This document shows positions 1-5,458 of a DNA stretch of 9,615 nucleotides, piece by piece. The translations under genes and the position numbers were made by a program. This DNA is from JAAZFZ01 sp035647435. Lineage in GTDB: Bacteria > Bacillota > Clostridia > Oscillospirales > Acutalibacteraceae. The notes below the pieces were generated by a model. It was given only the letters and a program-made list of their open reading frames with translations, did not search any database and was not told the DNA's origin. How positions within the stretch are numbered: position 1 is the first letter of the stretch; each line of letters starts with the position of its first letter. Location of the stretch: the NCBI GenBank assembly GCA_035647435.1, contig DASRNM010000004.1, forward strand, positions 1-9,615, given 5' to 3'.

Positions 1-407
1 GTTTTTATCATTATTTTATAATCGTAAAACTTCAATAATGTCGGGTGAAGACTGTAAGCGCCCTCCACGATATTGAACTTTTTCGGCATTACCTCTCGTT
101 TTGAAAACTCACCCGAAACACAACTATAGGCTCTGTATGAAAACGGCTCGTTCAATTTTATTTTTTCAAGCACCTCATCTTTGAAACGGACATAGTCAAC
201 ATTTCCACCGACCTGCTTTAATCTTTGAGGTGTCCGCAGCTCACCTGTGAGAAAAAAGTCATCCATATGAAAAACATTAGAATCAAAGCGCTTTGACAGC
301 TCATTTGCAAGCGTCGACTTCCCAGCCGCGCTCATGCCATCAATCGCAAGCGTAATTATTCTTTTTTCGCTAAGTAAGTTTTTGACTGCCTTTATTATTT
401 CATTCAT
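1..407 (-). CDS. Uridine-kinase-like P-loop kinase (partial, C-terminus off the left edge)
   Basis: The product is a small-molecule kinase of the uridine kinase / phosphoribulokinase P-loop group, expected to be cytosolic and to move the ATP gamma-phosphate to a nucleoside or similar hydroxyl compound. Only the first 135 residues are present. A Walker A loop (G24 to S31, ending AAGKS) lies early in the chain, followed by an HMDDFFL motif at 47-53, the acidic substrate/metal site typical of these kinases, and then GGNVDYVRF, which is usual in clostridial proteins named uridine kinase. The start is the ATG at 407, 12 bases after the stop of the S-component gene, with a weak GAGAG ribosome site. 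A second ATG four bases downstream is out of frame. The tight spacing suggests co-transcription with the transporter gene, so the real substrate may be whatever that protein imports. Family assignment is firm; substrate is unknown. Confidence 0.85.
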   Translation of the reverse strand, partial: MNEIIKAVKNLLSEKRIITLAIDGMSAAGKSTLANELSKRFDSNVFHMDDFFLTGELRTPQRLKQVGGNVDYVRFKDEVLEKIKLNEPFSYRAYSCVSGEFSKREVMPKKFNIVEGAYSLHPTLLKFYDYKIMIK

Positions 408-419
408 TTTTTCTCTCGC

Positions 420-941
420 TTATTTTTGCGTTTTTCTATGTATCATTACAATCGGTGGTATTAAAACTATTTGAATTGCTATGCCGGGCAACGCCTGCAT
501 AAACGCTCCTGTTGCAAACATTCCCCATGTAAAGGGTGTTGAGTCAACACCAAGCATGATAAGCATTGCCAAGCCCCAGACAACCCTACCAATAAGCATT
601 GACAAAACAAGATTCACATATATTGCATAGTTTTTCTTAGGCAAGCTTTTGTTGAAAAATCCCGAAAAAAAGCCGTAAGCCGCAAGCTCAAATGCCATCG
701 CAACCGCTACCGGGTACATCGGTGGCATAGTAAAAATAACCGATCTTAATATAGGGGACATGGAACCTACTGCTAAGCCATATTTCGGGCCACAAATAAA
801 TCCGCAAAGTAAAATGGGTATATGCATGGGCAAAAGCATTGAACCCACCGATTGAATCTGCCCCGTAATCAGTGGCAGTAAAAGGGCAAGCGCCATAAAT
901 AAGCTTGCAAAAACAAGCTTTTTCGTGTTTATTTTCTCCAT
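420..941 (-). CDS. ECF transporter S component (substrate-specific membrane subunit)
   Basis: This is a small integral membrane protein of 173 residues, the usual size for an S component, with about six hydrophobic segments. It binds a vitamin-like or other micronutrient and works with a shared EcfA/EcfA'/EcfT energising module, which is not encoded here (group II arrangement). An alanine-rich first helix (VFASLFMALALLLPL) fits the helix that docks on EcfT. The stretch HIPILLCGFICG...KYG...LRSVIF.MPP..P.A.AMAFELA is a recognisable signature of the PF12822-type S family, which includes folate and pantothenate transporters. The frame is open further upstream, to a TTG at 962, but an AGAGGT ribosome site seven bases before the ATG at 941 sets the start there. 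The next gene is a P-loop kinase, suggesting transport plus phosphorylation. The substrate cannot be named from sequence. Confidence 0.87.
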   Translation of the reverse strand: MEKINTKKLVFASLFMALALLLPLITGQIQSVGSMLLPMHIPILLCGFICGPKYGLAVGSMSPILRSVIFTMPPMYPVAVAMAFELAAYGFFSGFFNKSLPKKNYAIYVNLVLSMLIGRVVWGLAMLIMLGVDSTPFTWGMFATGAFMQALPGIAIQIVLIPPIVMIHRKTQK

Positions 942-948
942 CTCGTTT

Positions 949-954
949 ACCTCT
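949..954 (-). promoter_or_regulatory. Ribosome binding site deciding the S-component start
   Basis: AGAGGT on the minus strand, seven bases before the ATG at 941. It lies inside the longer open frame that begins with a TTG at 962, so the shorter 173-residue product is preferred. Confidence 0.75.
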
Positions 955-969
955 TGCTTCAATTAGTAA

Positions 970-1002
970 TAACAATTCATATCTATATCTATTCAATTGT
1001 TA
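970..1002. repeat. Inverted repeat just downstream of the S-component promoter
   Basis: TAACAATT at 970-977 and AATTGTTA at 995-1002 are perfect 8-base arms separated by 17 bases. The dyad begins about eight bases after the candidate -10 box of the S-component promoter, so it would overlap the transcription start and early leader. It could be an operator for a repressor or a weak AT-rich leader hairpin. The arms face the opposite way from the TTGTTAAC/GTTAACAA arrangement of BirA sites, so no known regulator is assigned. Confidence 0.5.
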
Positions 1003-1009
1003 CTTTTTT

Positions 1010-1038
1010 ATTTTAACCCCTGTTGAGCAAAAAGTAAA
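1010..1038 (-). promoter_or_regulatory. Candidate sigma-A promoter of the S-component/kinase operon
   Basis: On the minus strand, TTTACT (1038-1033) and TAAAAT (1015-1010) are separated by exactly 17 bases. The -10 matches consensus at five of six positions and the -35 at four of six. The predicted start near 1003 gives a leader of about 60 bases before the ATG at 941. I see no terminator between the upstream ATPase gene and this point, so read-through from that gene is also possible. Confidence 0.55.
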
Positions 1039-1067
1039 CACCACAAACATAAAGACTCCGAAAATAA

Positions 1068-1799
1068 TTATATTATGCCACAAAGCCCTGTGTAAACGGG
1101 CGAAAGTCTATCACACAAAAGCTCAGTAAAATCGGGCGGCGTGTAATAATCGGCATTGATTTCACCGAAAGGGAAACAAACCGCACAACTTGCAGAAGTG
1201 ACCGTGTTACCCCACATAATAGTTGCATTGTGGAGCCTTGCCCCGTTGAGCATTGCAGCCACTCCGCTACCTGTCTTGTTAAGGCTTTCGCTTAAACTGT
1301 TAAAGTTGACAGTACCCTCGCTTGAGGTTTTGACCACAGCTCCGCTATCCGTTTGCCGAACAGCCACAAAAATGTTTTCAGCGCTTGTGTGAATGCAAGC
1401 ATTTGAAATCATGTTAAGCACAATTATTGTCACTATATGAGGGTAACAAGTGAACAAAACATCTCCGTCCTCTGCGTCAAAAATTACCCTTTTGCCCACG
1501 GAATTTAAAGCAAGGTCGCACGCAAAGCAGATATTTTCGCATATTTCATGCAAATCGCAAACATAAGCGCACCCACCCTCGCTTTTGCAGATTAAACGGT
1601 TTTGCAAAAGCCTGAGTCTGTTATGGCATGCTCTTTCAATTTCGTGCAGGGCGGTCGTGCTCTCGAATTGTTGCTTGTCAAAAAAAACATGGAGCTGCAC
1701 CAATAAAATATTTATTTCCTCTCTAATTTTTGACTCGTTACTTTCGTTAGGTTCAATATTCATAAGATATTTAAATCTATCATAAAATGCCGTAAGCAC
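1068..1799 (-). CDS. Cysteine-rich soluble histidine-kinase-like (HATPase_c) protein
   Basis: The product is a 243-residue cytosolic protein with no membrane segment. The C-terminal half resembles the GHKL/HATPase_c ATP-binding domain: an N-box (LNMISNACIHT, N129 and N133) and a glycine lid like G2 (TGSGVAAMLNGARLHNATI, near 177-195). The D-x-G-x-G (G1) box is not clear. The N-terminal half is probably helical and holds two histidines (H52, H59) in HEIERACHNRLRLLQ that could be phosphoacceptors, though no standard H-box is present. It carries 13 cysteines, five of them (C77, C81, C87, C91, C94) within 18 residues at the front of the ATPase domain. The frame is open up to a TTG at 1853, but that region contains the promoter; AGGAG seven bases before the GTG at 1799 sets the start. 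No response regulator is adjacent. It may be a sensor kinase, a phosphotransferase or an anti-sigma-like ATPase; the role is unknown. Confidence 0.7.
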   Translation of the reverse strand: MLTAFYDRFKYLMNIEPNESNESKIREEINILLVQLHVFFDKQQFESTTALHEIERACHNRLRLLQNRLICKSEGGCAYVCDLHEICENICFACDLALNSVGKRVIFDAEDGDVLFTCYPHIVTIIVLNMISNACIHTSAENIFVAVRQTDSGAVVKTSSEGTVNFNSLSESLNKTGSGVAAMLNGARLHNATIMWGNTVTSASCAVCFPFGEINADYYTPPDFTELLCDRLSPVYTGLCGII

Positions 1800-1806
1800 A
1801 TCAAAT

Positions 1807-1813
1807 CTCCTCA
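1807..1813 (-). promoter_or_regulatory. Ribosome binding site deciding the GTG start of the ATPase gene
   Basis: TGAGGAG on the minus strand, with seven bases between AGGAG and the GTG at 1799. An ATG one base upstream of the GTG is out of frame. Confidence 0.75.
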
Positions 1814-1817
1814 ATGG

Positions 1818-1878
1818 TTTTGGTACTATTATACCCTTTTTAAGCTGTACCAATATTATTTTGGTTAGTTTACCAAAA
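1818..1878. promoter_or_regulatory. Array of four TTGGT/ACCAA half-sites between the divergent genes
   Basis: Four related half-sites alternate in direction: TTTTGGTAC (1818-1826), GTACCAATA (1847-1855), TTTTGGT (1859-1865) and ACCAAAA (1872-1878). The last two form a perfect dyad with a 6-base centre. The first two form a 7-base-arm dyad (TTGGTAC/GTACCAA) that brackets the TATAAT box of the ATPase gene. The left pair would cover that promoter; the right pair lies upstream of both divergent promoters. This is the layout of a two-site operator. I do not recognise the regulator: it is not the Rex (TTGTTAA-N4-TTAACAA) or BirA consensus. Confidence 0.55.
1828..1856 (-). promoter_or_regulatory. 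Candidate promoter of the cysteine-rich ATPase gene
   Basis: A perfect TATAAT lies at 1833-1828 on the minus strand, giving a predicted start near 1821 and a short leader to the GTG at 1799. The -35 position (1856-1851, ATATTG) is poor, and the better TTGGTA at 1853-1848 is only 14 bases away. A weak -35 with a perfect -10 is typical of promoters that depend on an activator or are tightly controlled, which fits the inverted repeats around it. Confidence 0.5.
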
Positions 1879-1900
1879 CTTATATGAAATTATAAGTTTT
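1875..1900. repeat. Perfect 10-base inverted repeat upstream of gap
   Basis: AAAACTTATA (1875-1884) and TATAAGTTTT (1891-1900) are perfect arms around the 6-base centre TGAAAT. The dyad overlaps the end of the TTTTGGT/ACCAAAA dyad by four bases and ends 12 bases before the gap -35 box. It lies upstream of both predicted transcription starts, so it probably acts as DNA (a protein site) rather than as an RNA hairpin or terminator. Confidence 0.6.
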
Positions 1901-1912
1901 TAACGAAAAAAC

Positions 1913-1941
1913 TTGCATTGGCAAATGAAAATGGATAGAAT
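1913..1941 (+). promoter_or_regulatory. Candidate sigma-A promoter of gap
   Basis: TTGCAT (1913-1918) and TAGAAT (1936-1941) are separated by 17 bases, each matching consensus at four or five of six positions. The predicted start near 1948 gives a leader of about 38 bases before the ATG at 1986. Confidence 0.65.
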
Positions 1942-1985
1942 AATAGTTGTTATACTTTTATCAATTTAAATTGGAGGTCGTATAA

Positions 1986-2999
1986 ATGGCAGTTAAAGTA
2001 GCTATTAATGGTTTTGGTCGTATAGGACGTTTGGCTTTTCGTCAAATGTTCGGTGCAGAGGGATATGAAATTGTTGCAATCAATGATTTAACCGATGCAA
2101 AAATGCTCGCTCACCTTCTCAAGTACGATTCATCACAGGGTCGTTATGCAAAGGGCGACACAGTTATTGCAAAAGAAAACTCAATTGTTGTTGACGGTAA
2201 AGAAATTACAATTTATTCAGAGAAAAACCCCGCAAACCTTCCTTGGAAGGAAGTCGGCGTTGACGTAGTTCTCGAGTGCACAGGTTTCTTCGCATCAAAA
2301 GAAAAGTCACAGGCTCATATTGATGCAGGCGCAAAAAAGGTTATTATTTCAGCACCCGCAGGCAACGACCTTCCTACAGTCGTTTTCGGTGTTAACGAAG
2401 AAATTCTCAAAAAAGATGACACCATTATTTCTGCAGCATCATGCACAACCAATTGTCTTGCACCCATGGCAAACACATTGAACAATCTTGCTAAGATTGA
2501 AAAAGGCTTCATGACAACTATTCACGCTTTCACAGGTGATCAGATGCTCCTTGACGGCCCTCACAGAAAAGGAGACCTCCGCAGAGCTCGTGCAGCTTCT
2601 GTTAACATCGTACCCAGCACAACAGGTGCAGCAAAGGCTATCGGTCTTGTTATCCCCGAGCTTGCTGGCAAGCTTGACGGTTCGGCACAACGCGTCCCCG
2701 TTACAACAGGTTCGCTTACCGAGCTCAACGTAATCGTAAACGGGCAGGTAACAACAGAACAGGTTAACAAGGCTATGAAAGACGCAGCAGACGAGTCCTA
2801 CGGCTACACTGAAGAATTGCTCGTTTCAAGCGATATCATCGGCATGTCATATGGCTCACTCTTTGACTCAACACTGACAAAGACTACCCCTCTTGAAAAC
2901 GGCAAAACACTTGTCAAGGTCACTGCATGGTATGACAACGAAAATTCTTACACAAGCCAGATGGTAAGAACCATAAAGTATTTTGCAGAGCTTGGTTAA
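1986..2999 (+). CDS. gap: Glyceraldehyde-3-phosphate dehydrogenase, type I (NAD-dependent)
   Basis: The enzyme converts glyceraldehyde 3-phosphate, NAD and phosphate to 1,3-bisphosphoglycerate in glycolysis, in the cytosol, normally as a homotetramer. At 337 residues the length is standard. The NAD-binding fold starts with INGFGRIGR (G9, G11, G14), and D34 at the end of the second strand favours NAD over NADP. The catalytic motif SAASCTTNCLAPMA carries C153, and H180 begins HAFTGDQMLLDGPH. The RRARAAS.NIVP.TTGAAKAIGLVIPEL block and WYDNE near the C-terminus are also conserved. GGAGG eight bases before the ATG supports the start. It is a single-gene unit with its own promoter and terminator, divergent from the cysteine-rich ATPase gene, not in a gap-pgk-tpi operon. 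Nothing suggests inactivation. Confidence 0.98.
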   Translation: MAVKVAINGFGRIGRLAFRQMFGAEGYEIVAINDLTDAKMLAHLLKYDSSQGRYAKGDTVIAKENSIVVDGKEITIYSEKNPANLPWKEVGVDVVLECTGFFASKEKSQAHIDAGAKKVIISAPAGNDLPTVVFGVNEEILKKDDTIISAASCTTNCLAPMANTLNNLAKIEKGFMTTIHAFTGDQMLLDGPHRKGDLRRARAASVNIVPSTTGAAKAIGLVIPELAGKLDGSAQRVPVTTGSLTELNVIVNGQVTTEQVNKAMKDAADESYGYTEELLVSSDIIGMSYGSLFDSTLTKTTPLENGKTLVKVTAWYDNENSYTSQMVRTIKYFAELG

Positions 3000-3021
3000 T
3001 CCCTAATTTTCTTAAATTTTG

Positions 3022-3048
3022 AGCAGCTCCGAAAGGGGCTGCTTTTTT
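3022..3048 (+). terminator. Intrinsic terminator of gap
   Basis: AGCAGCTCC (3022-3030) pairs with GGGGCTGCT (3035-3043) over a GAAA tetraloop, with one G-T pair, and runs into six T residues (3043-3048). It begins 22 bases after the gap stop codon. Confidence 0.92.
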
Positions 3049-3072
3049 GTTGAAAAAAGATGTTAAAATCGC

Positions 3073-3101
3073 TTGACTTTGTAAATCATATGGTGTAAAA
3101 T
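3073..3101 (+). promoter_or_regulatory. Sigma-A promoter of the MarR-family gene
   Basis: TTGACT (3073-3078) and TAAAAT (3096-3101) are separated by 17 bases; each differs from consensus at one position. The predicted start is near 3108, directly in front of the repeated TTA(A/G)TCAGTT motif. Confidence 0.8.
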
Positions 3102-3109
3102 AACAAGAG

Positions 3110-3134
3110 TTAGTCAGTTAACTGTTAATCAGTT
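3110..3134. promoter_or_regulatory. Candidate MarR operator at the marR promoter (two motif copies)
   Basis: TTAGTCAGTT (3110-3119) and TTAATCAGTT (3125-3134) are near-identical direct copies 15 bases apart. Between them lie the palindromes CAGTTAACTG (3115-3124) and TTAACTGTTAA (3118-3128). The cluster sits just downstream of the predicted start, where a bound repressor would block transcription. The same 10-mer occurs before the exporter genes. MarR proteins commonly bind such short AT-rich dyads at their own promoter; the match to this protein is inferred. Confidence 0.6.
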
Positions 3135-3167
3135 TATTACTTTGTAATGAGAATGGTGGCGTGAATA

Positions 3168-3629
3168 TTGAACTTAAAATACCGTGATGTGGCTAAAAAG
3201 ATGGCTCAGCTCCGCTTAGCTCATAGATGCTATTTTCATCAGTCCGTTACATCTAAGGTTTACCCCGGTCAACCCCCTATTCTTGAGTACCTGTTAAAGA
3301 ATGACAACTGCACTCAAAAGGAGCTCGCCGACTTTTTAAGCGTTTCGCCTGCTTCGATAGCAACAAGCATAAAAAGAATGCAGAAAAATGGGCTTGTTCA
3401 AAAGCTTTCAGACGCAAGGGATTTGAGATATAATCGTATCAAAATAACCCAAAAGGGACGCGATGTTTTTTCTCAATATTTAATTGAGTTTGAGAAAATA
3501 AACGAAAAATTGTTTAAGGGTTTTTCTATGCAGGAATTAGATCAGCTTTACGGTTATCTTTCAAGAATGACTGACAACTTAGATGTCAATAATATAAAAA
3601 AAGAGACGCTCAAATCCTTTAATCTTTAA
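3168..3629 (+). CDS. MarR-family transcriptional regulator
   Basis: This 153-residue protein is predicted to be a dimeric winged-helix DNA-binding regulator. A helix-turn-helix runs roughly over residues 48-74 (CTQKELADFLSVSPASIATSIKRMQ, with the recognition helix near 60-72). The wing follows, with the family's D-x-RD-x-R pattern (DARDLRYNR, 82-90). Flanking helices at both ends would form the dimer interface. The start taken is the TTG at 3168, with a GGTGG-type ribosome site eight bases upstream; a downstream GTG or ATG (residues 8 and 12) lacks a good site. The exporter genes follow after 89 bases on the same strand, which is a common pairing: MarR repressor plus drug or metabolite exporter. 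Copies of one motif at both promoters support local control. The ligand is unknown. Confidence 0.92.
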   Translation: MNLKYRDVAKKMAQLRLAHRCYFHQSVTSKVYPGQPPILEYLLKNDNCTQKELADFLSVSPASIATSIKRMQKNGLVQKLSDARDLRYNRIKITQKGRDVFSQYLIEFEKINEKLFKGFSMQELDQLYGYLSRMTDNLDVNNIKKETLKSFNL

Positions 3630-3660
3630 AGTCTTGATTTAATCAGTTATACTGTTGACA
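3625..3660 (+). promoter_or_regulatory. Candidate promoter and MarR operator of the ABC exporter genes
   Basis: TTTAAA (3625-3630), 17 bases, then TATACT (3648-3653) is a plausible promoter that overlaps the end of the marR gene. The -10 box lies inside the dyad CAGTTATACTG (3644-3654), and TTAATCAGTT (3639-3648) is an exact copy of the motif found at the marR promoter. A repressor bound here would cover the -10. A perfect TTGACA at 3655-3660 is an alternative -35, but no good -10 follows at 16-18 bases. Confidence 0.5.
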
Positions 3661-3718
3661 TTTTATTCAAGCTTTACACCTTGTGTGAATACTTCATTGG
3701 TAAATTGGAGATGCTTAT

Positions 3719-5458
3719 ATGATAAAAAAACTCCCCCTATACTCCGAATTCGCAAAGGATAAATGGATATATATACTCCTTACCCCTTTAATGATAGCGG
3801 CAGAGGTTATACTTGAAGTCAGGATTCCTTTTCTTGTTTCGAGAATGGTTGATATCGGCATAAAAAACTCAGACCTACCTTATGTTTTCAAAACAGGTGG
3901 GTTAATGATTCTTATGGCATTTTTAGCTTTGTGCTTTGGTGTCCTTTCTGCGAGATTTTCATCTATTGCCGGAGTCGGTTTTGCCGCTAACCTCAGAGCA
4001 GGTCTTTTCAATAAGACGCAGGACTACTCGTTTTCAAATATTGATAAATTCAGCACAGCATCAATTGTTACCAGGCTTACAACAGACATAAACACAATTC
4101 AGATGGCCTTTATGATGACACTAAGAATCGCCGTTAGGGCACCTTTTATGTTCTGCATGGCCATTTACTATTCATACGGTATTAACTCAGAGCTTGCGTT
4201 TGTGTTTTTTATAGTTGTCCCAATTCTTGCAGTCTGTATAGGAATTCTCGGAGCACTTGCTCTACCGAGGTTTAAAATACTTCTTAAAATGGTTGACAAT
4301 TTAAACTCTACCATTCAACAAACCCTTATATCAATAAGAGTTGTAAAAGCATATGTCAGAGCAAAGTTTGAAAAAGAAAAATTTGAAATTTCAAACGACG
4401 AGCTTCGAGACACTTCTATTATGGCAGAAAAAATTATCATCCTTTTAGAACCCTTTATGATGCTTGCAATGTACAGCTGTATTCTTGCCGTAATGTGGTT
4501 CGGAGGCAATTTAGTCATATCGGAAACAATGCTCCCCGGTGAACTTATTAGCTTTATCACCTACTCAACGCAAATTTTAATGTCATTAATGATGTTTTCA
4601 ATGATTTTTGTTATGCTCACAGTGGCAAAGGCTTCTTTCACAAGAGTTGGAGAGCTTCTCGAGGAAACACCTGATATTACCGACGACGCAGCCGATGAAA
4701 GTCTAACAGTCGAAAACGGAGACATCAAATTTAAAAACGTTAGCTTTAAATATAAAAAGAATGCAAAAAAGAATGTTTTAGATAATATAAACATTTCAAT
4801 AAATTCGGGCGAGGTTATCGGAATAATTGGTGGCACAGGCTCAGCAAAAACAACGCTTGTTCAGCTTATCCCAAGGCTATACGATGTTACCGAAGGCGAG
4901 CTACTCGTGGGTGGACATAATGTAAAGGACTACACGATTGAGACTTTGCGCGACAGCGTTTCAATGGTGCTTCAAAAAAACACACTCTTTTCCGGCACAA
5001 TTATTGAAAACCTGCGTTGGGGCAACCCTGAGGCAACAGAGAAGGAAGTCATTGAGGCTTGTAAGGTTGCTCAGGCACACGATTTTATCTCAACCTTTGC
5101 CGACGGATATCAAACCTTTCTCGGGCAAGGCGGGGTTAATGTTTCAGGCGGTCAAAAGCAGCGACTTTGTATCGCAAGGGCCTTGCTGAAAAATCCAAAA
5201 ATCCTCATTCTTGATGACAGCACAAGCGCAGTTGATACCGCAACGGACCAAAAAATCCGCGAAGGTTTCAGACAAACAATCAACCAAACCACAACAATAA
5301 TAATTGCTCAACGTATTAGCTCTGTGAAAGATGCCGACAGAATAATCGTTCTTGATGACGGAAAAATTAACGACATCGGCACACACGATGAGCTGATTTC
5401 AAGAAACACTATCTATAAGGAAGTCCATGACTCTCAACAAGAAGGGAGTGTTGCATAA
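3719..5458 (+). CDS. Heterodimeric ABC exporter, degenerate-site half-transporter (LmrC/BmrC/TM287-like)
   Basis: This 579-residue half-transporter has an N-terminal six-helix exporter domain (about 1-330) and a nucleotide-binding domain. Visible motifs are a Walker A variant GGTGSAKTT (371-379, Ala replacing the last Gly), signature VSGGQ (475-479), Walker B ILILDDS (495-501) and Q531 in the switch position. The catalytic Glu after Walker B is Asp (D500) and the switch His is Gln, the hallmark of the non-hydrolysing site in heterodimeric exporters such as TM287/288, LmrCD and BmrCD. Its VSGGQ would complete the active site of the partner. The ATG at 3719 follows TTGGAG by eight bases. The stop overlaps the next start by one base (TAATG), indicating translational coupling. 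Likely an exporter of drugs, lipids or peptides from the cytoplasm; the substrate is not predictable. Probably controlled by the upstream MarR protein. Confidence 0.93.
   Translation: MIKKLPLYSEFAKDKWIYILLTPLMIAAEVILEVRIPFLVSRMVDIGIKNSDLPYVFKTGGLMILMAFLALCFGVLSARFSSIAGVGFAANLRAGLFNKTQDYSFSNIDKFSTASIVTRLTTDINTIQMAFMMTLRIAVRAPFMFCMAIYYSYGINSELAFVFFIVVPILAVCIGILGALALPRFKILLKMVDNLNSTIQQTLISIRVVKAYVRAKFEKEKFEISNDELRDTSIMAEKIIILLEPFMMLAMYSCILAVMWFGGNLVISETMLPGELISFITYSTQILMSLMMFSMIFVMLTVAKASFTRVGELLEETPDITDDAADESLTVENGDIKFKNVSFKYKKNAKKNVLDNINISINSGEVIGIIGGTGSAKTTLVQLIPRLYDVTEGELLVGGHNVKDYTIETLRDSVSMVLQKNTLFSGTIIENLRWGNPEATEKEVIEACKVAQAHDFISTFADGYQTFLGQGGVNVSGGQKQRLCIARALLKNPKILILDDSTSAVDTATDQKIREGFRQTINQTTTIIIAQRISSVKDADRIIVLDDGKINDIGTHDELISRNTIYKEVHDSQQEGSVA

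Noticed and set aside
970..1002. BirA (biotin) operator
   Set aside because: BirA sites read TTGTTAAC-N-GTTAACAA; here the arms are in the reverse order and the match is only partial.
963..1067. Riboswitch controlling the S-component gene
   Set aside because: The stretch is short and AT-rich. Apart from one 8-base dyad it shows no multi-stem structure, no terminator and no recognised riboswitch core.
688..1129. Open frames on both strands overlapping the S-component gene and its upstream region
   Set aside because: They lack ribosome sites and overlap a well-supported gene or its promoter; the translations show no recognisable domain.
1156..1785. Plus-strand open frames opposite the cysteine-rich ATPase gene
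   Set aside because: They are antisense shadows. The minus-strand frame has ATPase motifs and a good ribosome site; these have neither.
1859..1878. Rex redox-repressor site upstream of gap
   Set aside because: The Rex consensus TTGTTAA-N4-TTAACAA is not matched; these arms are TTTTGGT and ACCAAAA with a 6-base centre.
1875..1900. Bidirectional terminator
   Set aside because: It lies between divergent genes, upstream of both predicted starts, and its stem is AT-rich.
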